From Mycobacterium marseillense (GTDB taxonomy: Bacteria > Actinomycetota > Actinomycetes > Mycobacteriales > Mycobacteriaceae), in contig NZ_AP022584.1 in NCBI RefSeq assembly GCF_010731675.1, forward strand, positions 620,001-684,000: 64,000 bases of DNA, in the 5' to 3' direction. Below the pieces are notes generated by a model that had not been told where the DNA came from, made no database searches, and saw nothing but the letters and a program-made list of their open reading frames with translations. How positions within the stretch are numbered: the stretch's first letter is position 1; every line of letters begins with the position of its first letter. A program made the position numbers and the translations under genes. Below are positions 21,201 through 32,063 of the stretch, in pieces.

Positions 21201-24200
21201 GATGGAACCTTGGACTATCTCGGCCGTGCCGACGCACAGATCAAGCTGCGTGGGCACCGCATCGAACTGGGCGAAATCGAAAACACTTTGCTGGGCTGCC
21301 CACAGGTTGCCCGCGCGGCCGCGACCGTGCACCAGAGCAAAACCGGTTCGCATCTGGTCGCCTATGTCACCCTCGAGCAGACCACCACCGCCGAGCACGA
21401 CGCCGAAACCGTCGACGCGTGGCAACAGTTGTATGACGAGGCGTATGGCGCCGACGTGGAGGCGCCGGACTTCAGCATGGACTTCCGCGGCTGGAACAGC
21501 AGCTACACCGCCGACCCGATTCCGCTGGAGGAGATGGAAGAGTGGCGTTCGGCCACGGTGGATCGGATCCTTCAGTTGCATCCCGCTCGGGTGCTGGAAA
21601 TCGGCGTGGGTTCGGGACTCTTGCTTTCCCAGGTGGCCCCGGCGTGTTCCGAGTATTGGGCGACGGACTTCTCCGCGCCGACGATCCAGCGGCTGCAGGC
21701 CGCGGTGGCCGGGCAGCCGTGGGGGGATCGGGTGCGGTTGCAGGTGCAGCCCGCCGATGTCGCCGATGGGTTGCCGGAGGGCCACTTCGATGTGGTGGTG
21801 CTCAACTCGGTGGTCCAGTACTTCCCGAGCGCGCGGTATCTGACCGATGTGCTGGCGGTCGCGATGCGATTGCTGGCACCGGGCGGGGCACTGTTTATCG
21901 GCGATGTGCGCCACCACAATCTGCAGGGTGCGTTCCAAACCGGCGTTGCGATCGCCCGCACCACCAGCAACACCGCCGACGCCGACGATATTCGCCAACG
22001 AGTTCACCACGCCGTGCTCGGTGAAGCCGAATTGCTGCTGGCCCCAGAGTTTTTCACCACCTGGGCTGCGCGCCATGTGTCCGCGGCCGGGCTGGATATT
22101 GAGGTCAAGCGCGGGATGGCCGACAACGAACTCAACCGGTATCGCTACGACCTCGTCGTCTACAAATCCCCGGCGCCGGTGCGCTCACTGGCTTGCGCGG
22201 ACAGCTGGGCGTGGGCCCAGTGCGCGGGCTTGGACGGGCTGTGCCACCGGTTGGTATCCCAGCGTCCCAACACTATTCGCGTCACCGAGATACCCCGCGC
22301 CGGAGTGATCAGCGACGTCCGCGTCGAGCACGCCCTCGACGGCGGGCTGCCGCTGGCCGACGCACTGGCTCTGGCCGAGAGCGCGGATGCCGTTGTCCCC
22401 GAACAACTCCACCGCCTTGGTGAGACAGCCGGATATCGCGTCGCGGTCACCTGGGGCGCCCAACCGGGCACCGTGGATGCGGTGTTCATCACCGCAGCGG
22501 ACGCTGAGCAGCCCCCGGCGCTGACCGATCTGTATCTGCCGCCTGCCGGGCCCCACCGAGTCACTAGTCACGCCAATGACCCGCAGACCAACACCAAGGT
22601 CGGCGCGGTGCGGCAGCAGTTGAGTGCGTGGCTGCCCGAGTACATGGTGCCGACGCACATCGTGGTGCTCAAGGAGTTCCCGATGACGTCCTCGGGCAAG
22701 ATCGACCGAAAGGCCTTGCCGGCACCGGTCTTTGCCACCACCGCCTTCCGGGCGCCGCAGACCCAGACCGAAAAAATCGTTGCCGGCCTGTTCGCCGAGG
22801 TGCTGGCGATCGACAAGGTCGGGGCCGACGACTCGTTCTTCGATCTGGGTGGGGATTCGCTGTCAGCGATGCGGCTGATCGCCGCGGTCAACACCGTTCT
22901 GGATGCCGACCTGTCGGTGCGTGCGGTGTTCGAGGCTCCCACGGTTGCCCAGTTGGCGCCCCGGATCGGTCAGGGTGGGGGCCTGGAGCCGCTGATGCCG
23001 GTGGAGCGGCCGGCGGTGATTCCGTTGTCGTTTGCTCAGAGTCGGTTGTGGTTTATTGACCAATTGCAAGGACCTTCACCGCTTTACAACGTGGTGGTGC
23101 CGTTGCGGCTGAGTGGTCGGCTTGATGTGGATGCGCTGGGTGCGGCCTTGGCCGATGTGGTGGGCCGTCACGAAAGCCTGCGCACCCTGTTCCGGGCGGT
23201 CGACGGGATACCGCAGCAGCTGGTGCTACCCGCCGCGCAGGCCGATTTCGGCTGGGACGTCGTGGATGCCACCGGGTGGCCGGCGCGTCGGCTGGAGGAC
23301 GCCATCGGCTCCGTCGTGCGCTACGGGTTTGACCTGTCCACCGAGATCCCGTTGCGGGCACGGCTTTTCCGGGTCGCCGCCGATGAACACGTGATGGTGG
23401 CCGTGCTGCACGAAATCGCCGCCGATGGTTGGTCGACGACCCGTCTGGTGCGAGACATGAGTTTGGCCTATGCGAGCCGGTGCGCGGGCCGCGCCCCCGA
23501 CTGGGCGCCATTGCCGGTGCAGTATGTCGATTACACGCTGTGGCAGCGCGCACAGTTCGGTGATCTCGATGACGGTGAAAGCCGCATCGCCGCGCAGCTG
23601 GCCTATTGGGAGCAGACGCTGGCCGGCATGCCTGAGCGGCTGCAGCTGCCGACCGATCGGCCCTACCCGCCGGTGGCCGATCAGCGTGGCGCCAGGGTGG
23701 CCCTCGAATGGCCGGCGTTGCTACAGCAGCAGATTGCTCGGATGGCCCGCGAACACAACGCGACTGGATTCATGGTGATGCAGGCCGCCTTGGCGGTGCT
23801 GCTGTCGAAGCTCAGCGCCAGCAGCGATGTGGCGGTGGGTTTCGCCATCGCGGGGCGCCGCGATCCCGCGCTGGACGAGCTGGTGGGGTTCTTCGTCAAC
23901 ACCTTGGTGCTGCGCGTCGATCTGGCCGGCGATCCCAGCGTGGCCGAGCTGCTGGCCCAGGTTCGATCGCGCGGCCTGGCCGCCTACGAGCACCAAGACG
24001 TGCCCTTCGAGGTGCTCGTCGAGCGGCTCAACCCCACCCGGTCGTTGGCCCACCACCCGCTGGTCCAGGTGATGTTGGGCTGGAACAACTTCCCCGGGCA
24101 GGTCAGCGTCCCCTCGACCGGGCTGAGCCTGGGCGATTTGCAGGTCACGCCGCTGCTCGGGGACACCCAGACCGCGAAAATGGATCTGGTCTTCTTCCTC

Positions 24201-25400
24201 AAGGAATGCTGGACCGACGCCGGTGAGCCCGCCGGCATTTCCGGGCAGGTGGAATTTCGCACCGACGTCTTCGAGGCGGACACCATCCAGGCACTGATCG
24301 GGCGGTTGGAGCGGGTGTTGGTGGCGATGACCGCCGACCCCACCCGGCAACTCTCTTCGGTGGATGTGCTCGGCGCGGGTGAGCGCGCCCGGCTGGAAGA
24401 GCTTGGTAATAGAGCGGTTTTAGCCAGCCCGCAAAGCGTTCCGGCATCGATTCCGGCGTTGTTCGCCACCCATGTGGCCCGGATTCCGGATGAGGTGGCG
24501 GTGGTGTGCGAGGGCTTGTCGGTGACTTACCGTGAGCTCGATGAGGCCTCGAATCGGTTGGCGCAGTTGTTGGCCGGTCATGGGGCGGGGCCGGGACGGA
24601 CTGTGGCGCTGGTGTTTTCGCGGTCGGTCGAGGCGGTCGCGGCGATCTTGGGGGTGCTTAAGACGGGGGCGGCGTATCTGCCGATCGATCCGGGGCTGCC
24701 CGATGAGCGGATCGGGTTCGTGTTGGCCGACGCCGCGCCGATCGCTGCGGTGACCATTGGTGCGTTGGCCGAGCGGCTCGACGGCCATGACGTGGTGGTC
24801 ATCGATGTCAGCGATCCCGCGGTGAATACCCAGCCCAGCACGGCTTTGGTCGGGCCGGCGCCTGCGCCGGCGGATATTGCTTATGTGATTTACACCTCGG
24901 GCACCACCGGGACGCCCAAAGGTGTGGCGATCACCCATCACAACGTGACCCAGTTGTTGGGGTCGCTTCAGGCCGACCTGCCGGATGCGGGCGTGTGGGC
25001 GCTGTGTCACTCGTTGACGTTTGACGTGTCGGTGTGGGAGATCTTTGGTGCGCTGTTGCGCGGCGGGCGTTTGGTGGTCGTGCCCGAGTCGGTGACTGCT
25101 TCCCCGCACGAGCTGCACCGCGTGCTGGTCGATGGACGGGTCGATGTGCTCACTCAGACGCCGTCGGCGGTGGCGGCGTTGCCGGTCGAGGGCCTCGAGT
25201 CGGTGGCCTTGGCGGTCGTTGGTGAGGCGTGTGCGGCTGAGGTGGTGGATCGGTGGGCGCCGGGACGAGTGATGGTCAACGCCTATGGTCCGACCGAGAC
25301 CACGATGTGTGTGGCGATCAGCGCCCCCGCTGACGCAAGGATGCGGGACGCCCCCGATCGGTGTGCCGGTGGGCGGGGCGGCGTTGTTCGTCCTCGATAG
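14271..25400 (+). CDS. NRPS segment 2: rest of A1 through most of A4 (modules 1-4), no native start, ends by frameshift
   Basis: This open frame picks up exactly where segment 1 is lost ([12 protein letters not shown]) and runs for 3,709 codons. It holds A1 end-T1, C2-A2-T2, C3-A3-nMT-T3 and C4 plus most of A4. A2 has the pattern [14 protein letters not shown], usual for threonine-activating domains; my by-eye specificity residues are D-Y-W-S-V-G-M-V-H. A3 is split by an N-methyltransferase ([17 protein letters not shown]) between its A8 and A10 motifs, so residue 3 should be N-methylated. C4 reads [10 protein letters not shown], lacking the second, catalytic His. A4 is a near-identical copy of A1 and loses frame at an extra C (25324-25328), stopping at 25400. 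GTG 14271 is only the first possible codon; independent translation is unlikely. Confidence 0.8.
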   Translation: MEIFGALLRGGRLVVVPESVTASPHELHRVLVDGRVDVLTQTPSAVAALPVEGLESVALAVVGEACAAEVVDRWAPGRVMVNAYGPTETTMCVAISAPLTQGCGTPPIGVPVGGAALFVLDSWLRPVPAGVVGELYVAGHGVACGYVGRPSLTASRFVACPFGGPEAPGQRMYRTGDLVRWRADGQLEYLGRADEQVKIRGYRIELGEIQSALTALDGVAQAAVIAREDRPGDKRLVGYVTESSTGTVDPGELRSVLAQRLPEYMVPTALVVLDALPLTVNGKLDTRALPAPEFQNAGYRAPASPIEEILAGIYAEVLGLDRVGVDDSFFDLGGDSLLATRLVAAINTSLDADLSVPALFEARTVAQLALRVSAGAGRLEPLVAVERPAAVPLSFAQQRLWFIDQLQGPSPIYNIPAVLQLSGRLDGEALGAALADVVGRHESLRTLFAAPNGTPQQVVIPREQVDFGWQIIDATGWSESRLSEAVNAAARYTFDLAAEIPLHAKLFRVGDDEHVLVAVAHHIASDGWSITALVRDLGLAYASRCAGHAPGWAPLPVQYADYTLWQRAQLGDVADADSPIAAQLAYWEQELAGLPERLALPTDRPYPPVADYRGASVMVDWPAELQQQVTRVAREHNATKFMVIQAALAVLLAKLSASSDVAVGFAIAGRRDPALDELVGFFINTLVLRVDLAGDPTVAELLAQVRARSVAAYEHQDVPFEVLVERLNPTRSLAHHPLVQVVLAWQNFPGHTSDPAAGLALEDLQVTRLPADTQSARMDLTFTLAERWNSAGEPAGIVGDVEFRTDVFDAATIQALIERLRRVLAAMTADPSQRLSSVDLLDADEHAHLDKTGNRAVLARTVPTTASIPAVFAAQVARTPEAPAITFESQSMTYREIDEASNRLAHLLAALGAGPGKCVALLLPRSGEAVLAVMAVLKTGAAYLAIDPAHPTARMEFMVADAGPIAAITTTKLVDRFDGHGLPVVDVGDPRILGCPCTDLPVPAPEEIAYLIYTSGTTGVPKGVAIPHHNVTRLLRALNADLELSPGQVWTQCHSLAFDYSVWEIFGALLHGGRLVVVPESVTRSPEDLHALLIAEQVSVLSQTPSAFYALQTADARAPELGSQLTLETVVFGGEALEPQRLATWLDHHRRSPRLINMYGITETTVHASFREISVADVDNSVSPVGVPLVHLGFFVLDQWLRPVPAGVVGELYVAGGGLAYGYLGRAALTASRFVACPFGGAGAPGQRMYRTGDLVRWGPDGQLDYLGRADEQVKIRGYRIELGEIRAALAALDGVEQAAVIAREDRPGDKRLIGYITGAADPTDVRARLGQRLPAHMVPAAVVVLDALPLTVNGKLDTRALPAPEYSEGDRYRAPETPTEEIVAGIYAQILGLERVGVDDSFFDLGGDSLSAMRVIAAINSALDAQVAVRTVFESPTVAQLAPRIGGDGCGRKPLAASARPAVVPLSFAQSRLWFLDRFEGGVATYNMPTAFRISGALDVEALTTAIDDVIARHEALRTIFPDIDGVPFQKVLPAEAGMWRRGGQAVVSLPEQDVVGELVALAGHRFDLATEIPIRAQIYAVAPEQHVVGIVVHHIAFDGWSLAPMARDISEAYRARRQAQALRLAPLPVQYADYTLWQRDWLGIESDPDSVIAGQLAYWRQELADLPEVASLPADRARPPVPTYRGDAVDMHLDAQLWAGIKALAAAHNATASMVLQAAMAVVLHRAGAGEDIAMGTPIAGRTDAALDELVGFFVNSWVLRVGVTPANRFSEVLERVRQKALDAYSNQDLPFERLVEQLNPVRSTAHHPLFQVALAFQNNVRPEVALDGVSVEPLALDSRTAKFDLDFDLREVPSEDPTAPMAAGVVTYATDLYDRVTIERFVTWFERVIEAVVADASVVVGDLALLDRDERDLVLSRWSGAGVEAPTGIAPELLAAAVAADPDAVAVVDRARNVSYRELDQWSTRLARVLIEAGVGPERAVGVAIRRSTELVVAWWAVQKAGGVYVPVDPTHPVERIVTVLDAVDAVCVLTRDADTVAGAGTRPVLRVDGLDLSGRCAEAITDADRLAPLGPDNTAYVIFTSGSTGTPKGVAVTHGGLPGAAAAHREVFGMDADTRMLAVLSPTFDAALGELLLAVGARGALVVAPPEVVAGEALTALLQEQRVNAAVMTPTLLSTLDRSRLDGLSTLIVGGEACADELVTAWAPGRCMFNGYGPTEATIWATTAPLLAGQPVRIGTPLPGMRALVLDARLNAAPIGVVGDLYLGGPAVACGYLGRAELTAERFVADPYGPAGARLYRTGDLVRWAPDGTLDYLGRADAQIKLRGHRIELGEIENTLLGCPQVARAAATVHQSKTGSHLVAYVTLEQTTTAEHDAETVDAWQQLYDEAYGADVEAPDFSMDFRGWNSSYTADPIPLEEMEEWRSATVDRILQLHPARVLEIGVGSGLLLSQVAPACSEYWATDFSAPTIQRLQAAVAGQPWGDRVRLQVQPADVADGLPEGHFDVVVLNSVVQYFPSARYLTDVLAVAMRLLAPGGALFIGDVRHHNLQGAFQTGVAIARTTSNTADADDIRQRVHHAVLGEAELLLAPEFFTTWAARHVSAAGLDIEVKRGMADNELNRYRYDLVVYKSPAPVRSLACADSWAWAQCAGLDGLCHRLVSQRPNTIRVTEIPRAGVISDVRVEHALDGGLPLADALALAESADAVVPEQLHRLGETAGYRVAVTWGAQPGTVDAVFITAADAEQPPALTDLYLPPAGPHRVTSHANDPQTNTKVGAVRQQLSAWLPEYMVPTHIVVLKEFPMTSSGKIDRKALPAPVFATTAFRAPQTQTEKIVAGLFAEVLAIDKVGADDSFFDLGGDSLSAMRLIAAVNTVLDADLSVRAVFEAPTVAQLAPRIGQGGGLEPLMPVERPAVIPLSFAQSRLWFIDQLQGPSPLYNVVVPLRLSGRLDVDALGAALADVVGRHESLRTLFRAVDGIPQQLVLPAAQADFGWDVVDATGWPARRLEDAIGSVVRYGFDLSTEIPLRARLFRVAADEHVMVAVLHEIAADGWSTTRLVRDMSLAYASRCAGRAPDWAPLPVQYVDYTLWQRAQFGDLDDGESRIAAQLAYWEQTLAGMPERLQLPTDRPYPPVADQRGARVALEWPALLQQQIARMAREHNATGFMVMQAALAVLLSKLSASSDVAVGFAIAGRRDPALDELVGFFVNTLVLRVDLAGDPSVAELLAQVRSRGLAAYEHQDVPFEVLVERLNPTRSLAHHPLVQVMLGWNNFPGQVSVPSTGLSLGDLQVTPLLGDTQTAKMDLVFFLKECWTDAGEPAGISGQVEFRTDVFEADTIQALIGRLERVLVAMTADPTRQLSSVDVLGAGERARLEELGNRAVLASPQSVPASIPALFATHVARIPDEVAVVCEGLSVTYRELDEASNRLAQLLAGHGAGPGRTVALVFSRSVEAVAAILGVLKTGAAYLPIDPGLPDERIGFVLADAAPIAAVTIGALAERLDGHDVVVIDVSDPAVNTQPSTALVGPAPAPADIAYVIYTSGTTGTPKGVAITHHNVTQLLGSLQADLPDAGVWALCHSLTFDVSVWEIFGALLRGGRLVVVPESVTASPHELHRVLVDGRVDVLTQTPSAVAALPVEGLESVALAVVGEACAAEVVDRWAPGRVMVNAYGPTETTMCVAISAPADARMRDAPDRCAGGRGGVVRPR

Positions 25401-25962
25401 CTGGTTGCGCCCGGTGCCCGCGGGGGTGGTCGGGGAGTTGTATGTGGCCGGTCACGGCGTGGCCTGTGGGTATGTGGGCCGGCCTTCGTTGACCGGATTA
25501 CGATTCGTGGCGTGCCCGTTCGCCGGTGCGTTGGGGCAGCGGATGTATCGGACCGGGGATTTGGTGCGCTGGCGCGCCGATGGGCAGCTGGAGTATCTGG
25601 GGCGTGCTGATGAGCAGGTCAAGATCCGCGGCTATCGCATCGAGCTCGGGGAGATTCAGAGCGCACTGACCGCACTGGATGGGGTGGCACAGGCGGCGGT
25701 GATCGCCCGTGAGGACCGGCCCGGCGACAAGCGCCTGGTCGGCTATGTCACCGAATCAAGCACCGGGACAGTCGATCCGGGCGAGCTGCGTAGCGTGCTG
25801 GCCCAGCGGCTGCCCGAATACATGGTGCCCACCGCGCTGGTCGTGTTGGATGCGCTGCCGCTCACGGTCAACGGCAAACTCGATACCCGCGCCCTGCCGG
25901 CACCCGAATTCCAGAATGCCGGTTATCGCGCTCCGGCTAGCCCAATCGAGGAAATCCTCGCC
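24295..25962 (+). repeat. Long direct repeat, copy 2 (A4 adenylation domain)
   Basis: Sister copy of 13532-15203. It has the intact GTGTGGGAGATC at about 25030-25041 but carries five Cs at 25324-25328 instead of four, which breaks the frame. Around 25496-25545 it differs from copy 1 (encodes [15 protein letters not shown] against [17 protein letters not shown]) and then returns to identity. This mosaic pattern suggests gene conversion with a tract boundary inside the A domain. Confidence 0.9.
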
Positions 25963-28900
25963 GGCGTATTCGCCGAGGTGCTGGGATTGGACCGGGTCGG
26001 CGTCGACGACTCCTTCTTCGATTTGGGTGGGGATTCGCTGCTGGCGATGCGGGTGATCGCAGCGATCGAGACCAGTCTGAATGCCGATCTTTCCGTGCGC
26101 ACCGTGTTCGAGGCGCCAACAGTTACCCAGTTGGCGCTCCGCGTCGGTGGCGATGGGTCGCGGCGTCAGCCGTTGGTGGCGGTGGAGCGGCCGACGGTGG
26201 TGCCGTTGTCGTTTGCCCAGCAGCGGTTGTGGTTTATCGACCAGTTGCTGGGGCCTTCACCGATCTACAACATGGCGGCGGCGTTGCGGCTGAGTGGGCG
26301 GCTGGATGCTGAGGCATTGGGGGCGGCGCTGGCCGACGTGGTGGCCCGTCAGGAGAGCTTGCGCACCCTTTTCCCGGTGGTCGAGGGGATACCGGAGCAG
26401 GTGGTCATCCCGGTGGAGCGGGCCGACTTCGGTTGGCAGGTCGTCGATGCTACCGGCTGGACGCCGGCCCGGCTGCAGGAGGCCATCGACCCGGTGGTGC
26501 GCTACACGTTCGATCTGGCCGCCGAGATCCCGTTGCGCGCAAGGCTTTTCCGCGTCGCCGACGACGAGCACGTGCTAGTGGCCGTGATGCACCATATCGC
26601 GGCCGACGGCTTGTCGATGTCCCCCCTGGTGGCTGATCTGGCGGTGGCCTATGCCAGCCGGTGTGCGGGTCACGCTCCCGGTTGGGCGCCGTTGCCGGTG
26701 CAGTATGTCGATTACACGTTGTGGCAGCGTGCGCAGTTGGGGGATGTGGCCGATAGCGAGAGCCCGATTGCTGCGCAATTGGGTTATTGGGAGCAGGAGC
26801 TTTCCGGGCTGCCCGAGCGGCTGGCGTTGCCCACGGATCGGCCCTATCCGCCGGTGGCCGATTACCGCGGCGCCAGTGTGATGGTGGACTGGCCGGCCGA
26901 GCTGCAGCAGGGGGTCCGCACGGTGGCCCGCGAGCACAGCGCGACCAGCTTCATGGTGATCCAGGCCGCCCTGGCAGTACTGCTGGCCAAGCTCAGCGCC
27001 AGCAGCGACGTCGCGGTCGGCTTCGCGATCGCCGGCCGTGATGATCCCGCACTGGATGCGTTGGTGGGCTTTTTCGTCAACACTTTGGTGTTGCGGGTCG
27101 ACCTGGCCGGCGACCCCAGCTTCACCGAATCGCTGGATCAGGTGCGGGCGCGCAGCTTGGCCGCCTACGAGCACCAAGACGTGCCGTTCGAGGTGCTGGT
27201 GGAGCGGCTCAACCCGACCCGAAGCCTGGCCCATCACCCGCTGGTGCAGGTGGTGTTGGCCTGGCAGAACTTCGCGCGGGAGGACGGGGTCCCCGCCGGG
27301 TTGGCCTTGGGTGATCTGCAGGTCACACCGCTTGCGGCGGACACCCAGGTCGCCCGCATGGACCTGACATTCACCTTGGGCGAGCGCTGGAACTCCGCCG
27401 GGCAGCCCGCCGGAATCGGCGGGTCGGTGGAGTTTCGCACCGATGTGTTCGACGCGGCCAGCATCGAGGCGCTGATCGAGCGGCTGGAGCGGGTGTTGGT
27501 GGCCATGACCGCCGATCCCAGCCAGCGGTTGTCGTCGGTCGACCTGTTGGATGCCGACGAGCACGCCCACCTGGACAAGACCGGAAACCGGGAGGCGTTG
27601 ACCGAGCCGGCGACGGGGCTGTCGATTCCGGCGGTGTTCGCCGCGCAGGTCACCCGTGCCCCGCGGGCGGTGGCGATCAGCTGCGACGGTCGCTCGATGA
27701 CCTACCGAGAGCTCGATGAGGCGTCGAACCTGCTCGCGCATCTGCTGACCACTCAAGGGGCGGGCCCGGGACAGTGCGTGGCGCTGCTGTTCAACCGTTG
27801 CGCCGAGGCGGTCGTAGCGATGTTGGCGGTGCTCAAGACCGGGGCCGCGTATCTGCCGATCGACCCCGCGCATCCGGCGGAGCGGATCGGGTTCGTGGTG
27901 GCCGATGCCGCGCCGATCGCCGCGATCACCACGGCGGCGCTGGCCGAGCGGCTGGATGGGTGCGATCTAACGGTCATCGATGTGGCCGACCCCCGCATTG
28001 ACGGCTTCCCGGACACGGCTCTGCCGGTGCCGGATCCGGACGACATCGCCTATGTGATCTACACCTCGGGTACCACCGGGGTGCCCAAAGGCGTGGCGAT
28101 TACCCACCGCAACGTCACCGAGCTGCTGGGGACTCTTGACTCGAGTTTGGCCGCGCCCGGGCGGGTGTGGTCGCAGTGGCACTCCTACAGCTTCGACATC
28201 TCGGGCTGGGAGATCTACGGCGCCCTGCTGCACGGTGGGCGCTTAGTGGTGGTGTCCGAGTCGGTGGCGGCCTCACCAAAAGACTTCCACGCCTTGCTGA
28301 TCGAGGAAAAGGTCAGCGTCCTCTGTCAAACCCCCTCGGCCGCGGGGACGCTGTCGCCGGAGGGGCTGGAGTCGGTGGCCCTGCTGGTGGGCGGCGAGGC
28401 CTGCCCGGCCGAGTTGGTCGAGCGGTGGGGACCCGGGCGCGTGATGATCAACGAATACGGCCCGACCGAGACGACGATGTGGGTCGCGCTCAGCGCGCCA
28501 TTAACAGCGGGGTCGTCGGGATCGGATGCCGTGCCGATCGGCTCGCCCGTGCCCGGTGCGGCATTCTTCGTGCTGGATCAGTGGCTGCGTCCGGTGCCGG
28601 CCGGGGTGGTCGGGGAGTTGTATGTGGCCGGTACCGGGGTCGGGGTCGGATACGTGCGCCGGGCGGGGTTGACGGCCTCACGGTTTGTGGCGTGCCCGTT
28701 CGGCGGCGCGGGAGCGCCGGGACAACGCATGTATCGCACCGGGGATCTGGTGAGCTGGGGCCGCGATGGTCAGTTGCGGTATCTGGGGCGGGCCGATGAG
28801 CAGGTCAAGATCCGCGGATACCGCATCGAGCTGGGTGAGATCCGTGCGGCGCTGGCCGGATTGGCTGGGGTGGAGCAGGCGGCGGTGATCGCCCGCGAGG

Positions 28901-30144
28901 ACCGCCCCGGTGACAAGCGGCTAGTGGGTTATGTCACCGGAACCGTTGACCCGGCCGACGTTCGGGCCCGGTTGGGTCAGCGGCTTCCGGCCTACCTGGT
29001 GCCGGCGGCGGTGGTGGTGCTCGACGCGCTGCCGTTGACGGTCAACGGCAAACTGGACACCCGGGCCTTGCCGGCGCCCGAATACACCGAGGGCGATCGC
29101 TACCGCCCGCCGACCACTCCGACCGAAGAGATCGTGGCCGGCATCTACGCGGAGGTACTCGGGCTCGAGCGGGTCGGCGTCGACGATTCGTTCTTCGACT
29201 TGGGTGGGGATTCGTTGTCGGCGATGCGGGTGATCGCCGCGATCAACAAGTCCTTGGATGCCGGCCTCGCGGTGCGCACGCTATTCCACGCGCCGTCCGT
29301 CAGCAGCTTGAGCCAAAAATTGGGGCAAGCTGGCGGCGAGGTGGACGTGGTGCCCGTTGAGTTCCTCAAGGAGGGCACGGGCGTTCCCCTGTTCTGCGTT
29401 CATCCCGCGAGTGGGCTGAGTTGGCCGTATCACGCTCTCGGAAATTACTTGGGCTGCCCGATCATTGGGATTCAGCAAGTCCCGCAAAACGGCGAGGCCG
29501 AACCTACGTCAATCCGCGAAATGGCGAAAACCTATGCCGACCGGATCCAGGGGGTTGATCCGACCGGGCCCTACAACCTTCTCGGCTGGTCTTTTGGGGG
29601 CGTCGTCGCCCAGGAAATCGCCGTCGAGCTTCAGCGACGCGGGTGCTCCGTTTCGCGCCTCATCCTTCTCGACGCGCTACTCATCGTCCCGAGCGGGGAC
29701 GTCCTGACTAGCGATGTCCTGGCCGAGAAGGCGCTGGAAGAAGTTTTGCGGTTCTGCGGCATAGTCGTTGCCGATCACGACGAGCCGCTTACCTACGAGC
29801 GGGCCGAAGAACTGCTTCGCGAACGAGGAATCGTCGAATTGTCGCGATACCGGCCGTTACTCGATTCGATCGTCCGCAACGACGAGACCAATCTGGCGTT
29901 GGCGCGAGACCACGAACCAAGTGTTTTCAACGGCGATGTCGAGATCTTCTCCGCCGCGACGGATGAGGACGACCAGGGTTCGTCTCCGATGCGAAGTTGG
30001 CGACAGTATGTTGCCGGCGAAATCAACAGCTACCCGGTCGACTGTGCGCATCAGGAAATGATGAGTACCGAATCGCTTGTCCAATACGGCCAACAACTCA
30101 AAGTCTTACTAGAAGCCGAGGGTGGCGGTTGTAGATGTCTGTAG
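25285..30144 (+). CDS. NRPS segment 3: end of A4, module 5 and thioesterase
   Basis: The authentic frame resumes just after the extra C at 25328 ([15 protein letters not shown]). The first ten or so residues of the open frame, from ATG 25285, are out of frame with the domain and are not real. Contents: end of A4, T4 ([11 protein letters not shown]), C5 ([10 protein letters not shown]), A5 ([11 protein letters not shown]; specificity residues by eye D-I-W-C-L-G-E-M-W, no match I recognise), T5 and a type I thioesterase. The TE has the nucleophile motif GWSFGG (Ser codon 29590-29592), LLDA with a candidate acidic residue, and a C-terminal His in CAHQEMM. It releases the peptide by hydrolysis or cyclisation. 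The gene ends at TAG 30144, overlapping the MFS gene by 10 bp. Confidence 0.82.
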   Translation: MVRPRPRCVWRSAPPLTQGCGTPPIGVPVGGAALFVLDSWLRPVPAGVVGELYVAGHGVACGYVGRPSLTGLRFVACPFAGALGQRMYRTGDLVRWRADGQLEYLGRADEQVKIRGYRIELGEIQSALTALDGVAQAAVIAREDRPGDKRLVGYVTESSTGTVDPGELRSVLAQRLPEYMVPTALVVLDALPLTVNGKLDTRALPAPEFQNAGYRAPASPIEEILAGVFAEVLGLDRVGVDDSFFDLGGDSLLAMRVIAAIETSLNADLSVRTVFEAPTVTQLALRVGGDGSRRQPLVAVERPTVVPLSFAQQRLWFIDQLLGPSPIYNMAAALRLSGRLDAEALGAALADVVARQESLRTLFPVVEGIPEQVVIPVERADFGWQVVDATGWTPARLQEAIDPVVRYTFDLAAEIPLRARLFRVADDEHVLVAVMHHIAADGLSMSPLVADLAVAYASRCAGHAPGWAPLPVQYVDYTLWQRAQLGDVADSESPIAAQLGYWEQELSGLPERLALPTDRPYPPVADYRGASVMVDWPAELQQGVRTVAREHSATSFMVIQAALAVLLAKLSASSDVAVGFAIAGRDDPALDALVGFFVNTLVLRVDLAGDPSFTESLDQVRARSLAAYEHQDVPFEVLVERLNPTRSLAHHPLVQVVLAWQNFAREDGVPAGLALGDLQVTPLAADTQVARMDLTFTLGERWNSAGQPAGIGGSVEFRTDVFDAASIEALIERLERVLVAMTADPSQRLSSVDLLDADEHAHLDKTGNREALTEPATGLSIPAVFAAQVTRAPRAVAISCDGRSMTYRELDEASNLLAHLLTTQGAGPGQCVALLFNRCAEAVVAMLAVLKTGAAYLPIDPAHPAERIGFVVADAAPIAAITTAALAERLDGCDLTVIDVADPRIDGFPDTALPVPDPDDIAYVIYTSGTTGVPKGVAITHRNVTELLGTLDSSLAAPGRVWSQWHSYSFDISGWEIYGALLHGGRLVVVSESVAASPKDFHALLIEEKVSVLCQTPSAAGTLSPEGLESVALLVGGEACPAELVERWGPGRVMINEYGPTETTMWVALSAPLTAGSSGSDAVPIGSPVPGAAFFVLDQWLRPVPAGVVGELYVAGTGVGVGYVRRAGLTASRFVACPFGGAGAPGQRMYRTGDLVSWGRDGQLRYLGRADEQVKIRGYRIELGEIRAALAGLAGVEQAAVIAREDRPGDKRLVGYVTGTVDPADVRARLGQRLPAYLVPAAVVVLDALPLTVNGKLDTRALPAPEYTEGDRYRPPTTPTEEIVAGIYAEVLGLERVGVDDSFFDLGGDSLSAMRVIAAINKSLDAGLAVRTLFHAPSVSSLSQKLGQAGGEVDVVPVEFLKEGTGVPLFCVHPASGLSWPYHALGNYLGCPIIGIQQVPQNGEAEPTSIREMAKTYADRIQGVDPTGPYNLLGWSFGGVVAQEIAVELQRRGCSVSRLILLDALLIVPSGDVLTSDVLAEKALEEVLRFCGIVVADHDEPLTYERAEELLRERGIVELSRYRPLLDSIVRNDETNLALARDHEPSVFNGDVEIFSAATDEDDQGSSPMRSWRQYVAGEINSYPVDCAHQEMMSTESLVQYGQQLKVLLEAEGGGCRCL

Positions 30145-31613
30145 AATCGATCACGCCGCTGCGGTCCCGCCAGTTTGTCGCCGTGATCGTCGCGATCGGC
30201 GGCATGCAGCTGATGGTGGCCATGGACGGGCCGGTCGCGATCTTTGCGCTTCCCAAGATCCAGAACGAGCTGGGCCTGTCGGACGCCGCGCGGAGCTGGG
30301 TGATCACCGCCTACATGCTGACCTTTGGTGGCCTCATGTTGTTGGGTGGCAGGCTGGGGGACACCATCGGCCGCAAGCGCGCTTTCATCGTCGGGGTCGC
30401 GCTATTCACTTTCGCCTCGGGCTTGTGCGGCATCGCTTGGGCCGGGGGCACGTTGATAGCGGCACGGCTGCTGCACGGCGCGGCCGCCGCAATCATCGCG
30501 CCGACCAATTTGGCGCTGATAGCGACCACCTTTCCGACGGGATCGGCGCGTAACGCCGCGACGGCGGTGTTCGGCGCGATGACCGGTCTCGGCGGGGTGC
30601 TGGGCCTGGTGGTAGGCGGGGCCCTCACCGACGTGTCGTGGCGGCTGGCGTTTCTGGTGAACGTGCCTATCGGACTGGCGGTGATCTACCTGATCGTCCG
30701 CACGCGGCAGGAAACCCAGAAGGAGCGGATGAAGCTCGACGTCACCGGAGCCGTGCTGGCGACGTTGACCGGAACAGCCGCGGTGTTCGGACTCTCGATG
30801 GGCCCGGAGCAGGGGTGGCTGTCGCCCATCACGATCAGTTCGGTCGTGGTGGCTCTGGCCGCTTTCGTGGCGTTCGTCGCGGTGGAGCGCACCGCCGAAA
30901 ACCCCATCGTGCCGTTCACCCTGTTCTTCGACCGCAGCCGCTTGGCGGCGTTCGCGGCCATGTTCCTTGCCGGCGGGGTATTTTTCACCCTCACCGTGCT
31001 GGTCGGTCTGTATGTGCAGACCATCATGGGCTACAGTCCGCTGCGCGCCGGTGTTGCCTTCATCCCGTTCGGCATTGCGATGGCCATTGGGGTGGGCGTG
31101 GCGTCGAAGCTAGTGACATGGCTCCCGCCACGGGTGGTGGTGATCGCCAGTGGCGGCCTGATTCTGGGCGCGACGCTGTACGGTTCGACCTTCAACCGCG
31201 GCATGCCGTACTTCCCGAATCTTGTTCTACCGCTCATCGTTTGCGCTATTGGTATCGGCGCCGTCTTCGTGACGCTCACGCTATCGGTGATCGCCAGCGT
31301 CGGCGTCGACCGGATCGGGCCGACCTCGGCGATTGCGGTGATGCTGCAGACCCTGGGCGGACCGCTGGTGCTGGTCATCGTCCAGGTCGCCATCACCTCG
31401 CACACGCTGCGCTTGGGCGGCACCCTCGGTCCGGTGAAGTTCATGACCACCGCCCAGTTGCATGCGCTGGACCGCGGCTACACCTACGGCCTGCTGTGGC
31501 TGGCGGGGATAGTCGTGCTGCTCGGTGGGGTGGCGCTGCTGATCGGATACACCGCCGCGCAGGTGGCCCGCGCCCAGGAAGTCAAGAAAGCGGTCGACGC
31601 CGGGCAGCTGTAG
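30135..31613 (+). CDS. MFS transporter, DHA2-type (14 TM) exporter
   Basis: A 492-residue major-facilitator protein. The cytoplasmic loop motif [14 protein letters not shown] follows TM2, and about 14 hydrophobic segments can be counted, the pattern of the DHA2 (EmrB/QacA) drug-export family. The motif-C-like segment in TM5 is glycine-rich ([18 protein letters not shown]). It starts at ATG 30135, inside the last codons of the NRPS gene (10-bp overlap), so it is translationally coupled. It probably exports the finished lipopeptide or a precursor or gives self-protection. It is the last gene of the first biosynthetic transcription unit; a 384-bp gap with a second promoter copy follows. Confidence 0.88.
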   Translation: MSVESITPLRSRQFVAVIVAIGGMQLMVAMDGPVAIFALPKIQNELGLSDAARSWVITAYMLTFGGLMLLGGRLGDTIGRKRAFIVGVALFTFASGLCGIAWAGGTLIAARLLHGAAAAIIAPTNLALIATTFPTGSARNAATAVFGAMTGLGGVLGLVVGGALTDVSWRLAFLVNVPIGLAVIYLIVRTRQETQKERMKLDVTGAVLATLTGTAAVFGLSMGPEQGWLSPITISSVVVALAAFVAFVAVERTAENPIVPFTLFFDRSRLAAFAAMFLAGGVFFTLTVLVGLYVQTIMGYSPLRAGVAFIPFGIAMAIGVGVASKLVTWLPPRVVVIASGGLILGATLYGSTFNRGMPYFPNLVLPLIVCAIGIGAVFVTLTLSVIASVGVDRIGPTSAIAVMLQTLGGPLVLVIVQVAITSHTLRLGGTLGPVKFMTTAQLHALDRGYTYGLLWLAGIVVLLGGVALLIGYTAAQVARAQEVKKAVDAGQL

Positions 31614-31812
31614 CCGTCGCCGGCGGCTACAGCTACCAACGCCGAGCGGGGTCGCGGACCGCCGTCTCGGGCGGCCGGGTCGTCACGTAAGGGCGAATCC
31701 CGCAGGTCAACGAAAACCACTGTCGCAGAATCTAATCCGTGCAATCTAGCTCATTTTCGGCTGCGTAATTTACTGTCCCCGCCGCAGCCACCACTCTGTG
31801 GGCCCGCGTCTA

Positions 31813-31997
31813 CCACTCTATGTGCGGGTTCTGACTACGCTACCGACTTGATAAGCCTGACAACAGGATTGAAACCCACGACGCTCAGGGGCATGCACTT
31901 CGTCGAGGCCTTCCGGGCCCAGCTCTAGCGCGCCCGGTCAGAAGCAGCGAGTGCACCGATCCGTTCGGCTCATGTCAAACCGAAATTTGGAGGACTG
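31813..31997 (+). promoter_or_regulatory. Shared upstream element, copy B (before PKS unit)
   Basis: Positions 31813-31886 repeat 11805-11878 with two mismatches in 74 bases at a constant offset of 20,008 bp. Looser similarity continues to the ribosome-binding site (TTTGGAGGACT at 31986-31996). It directly precedes the relic MbtH leader ORF and the PKS. The part of the 384-bp gap before it, 31614-31812, contains no gene I can support and only weak similarity to the region before copy A. Confidence 0.55.
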
Positions 31998-32063
31998 GTG
32001 AGTATCACCCCGTTCGACCACGACACCGACGGCACCCGCGCGACTGATGAGGAGGCGAAATGA
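31998..32063 (+). CDS. 21-residue MbtH relic / coupled leader ORF before the PKS
   Basis: GTG 31998 has the same ribosome-binding site and the same first codons as the MbtH gene at 11990 (MSITPFD against MSINPFD). After about seven codons the similarity decays; a D-E-E is recovered just before the stop, where the real protein has N-D-E-E-Q. The TGA (32061-32063) overlaps the PKS start as ATGA, and GAGGAGG for the PKS lies inside this ORF. I interpret it as the remnant of a duplicated mbtH gene now serving as a translational-coupling leader. No MbtH activity is expected, since the SLWP, RP and SL motifs are missing. Confidence 0.6.
   Translation: MSITPFDHDTDGTRATDEEAK

Larger units (their letters stand above)
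12241..30144 (+). other. Giant five-module NRPS locus, frame broken at two sites
   Basis: The interval is divisible by three (5,968 codons) and encodes one continuous assembly line if the two single-base changes are ignored. Order: C1-A1-T1, C2-A2-T2, C3-A3-N-methyltransferase-T3, C4-A4-T4, C5-A5-T5-TE. Active-site codons: C1 HH at 12694-12699, C2 at 15831-15836, C3 at 19053-19058, C4 HE (not HH) at 23409-23414, C5 at 26590-26595. Carrier-domain serines are at 15276, 18498, 22857, 26035 and 29212. The nMT motif LEIGVGSG is near 21594 and the TE serine at 29590. No epimerisation domain is seen. Frames change near 14273-14275 (one G fewer than the sister repeat) and 25324-25328 (one C more). 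C1 at the very N-terminus implies an acylated first residue. Confidence 0.88.

Noticed and set aside
14271..30144. Epimerisation domains in the NRPS
   Set aside because: Each carrier domain is followed directly by a C domain or the TE; no additional C-like domain was found between T and C.
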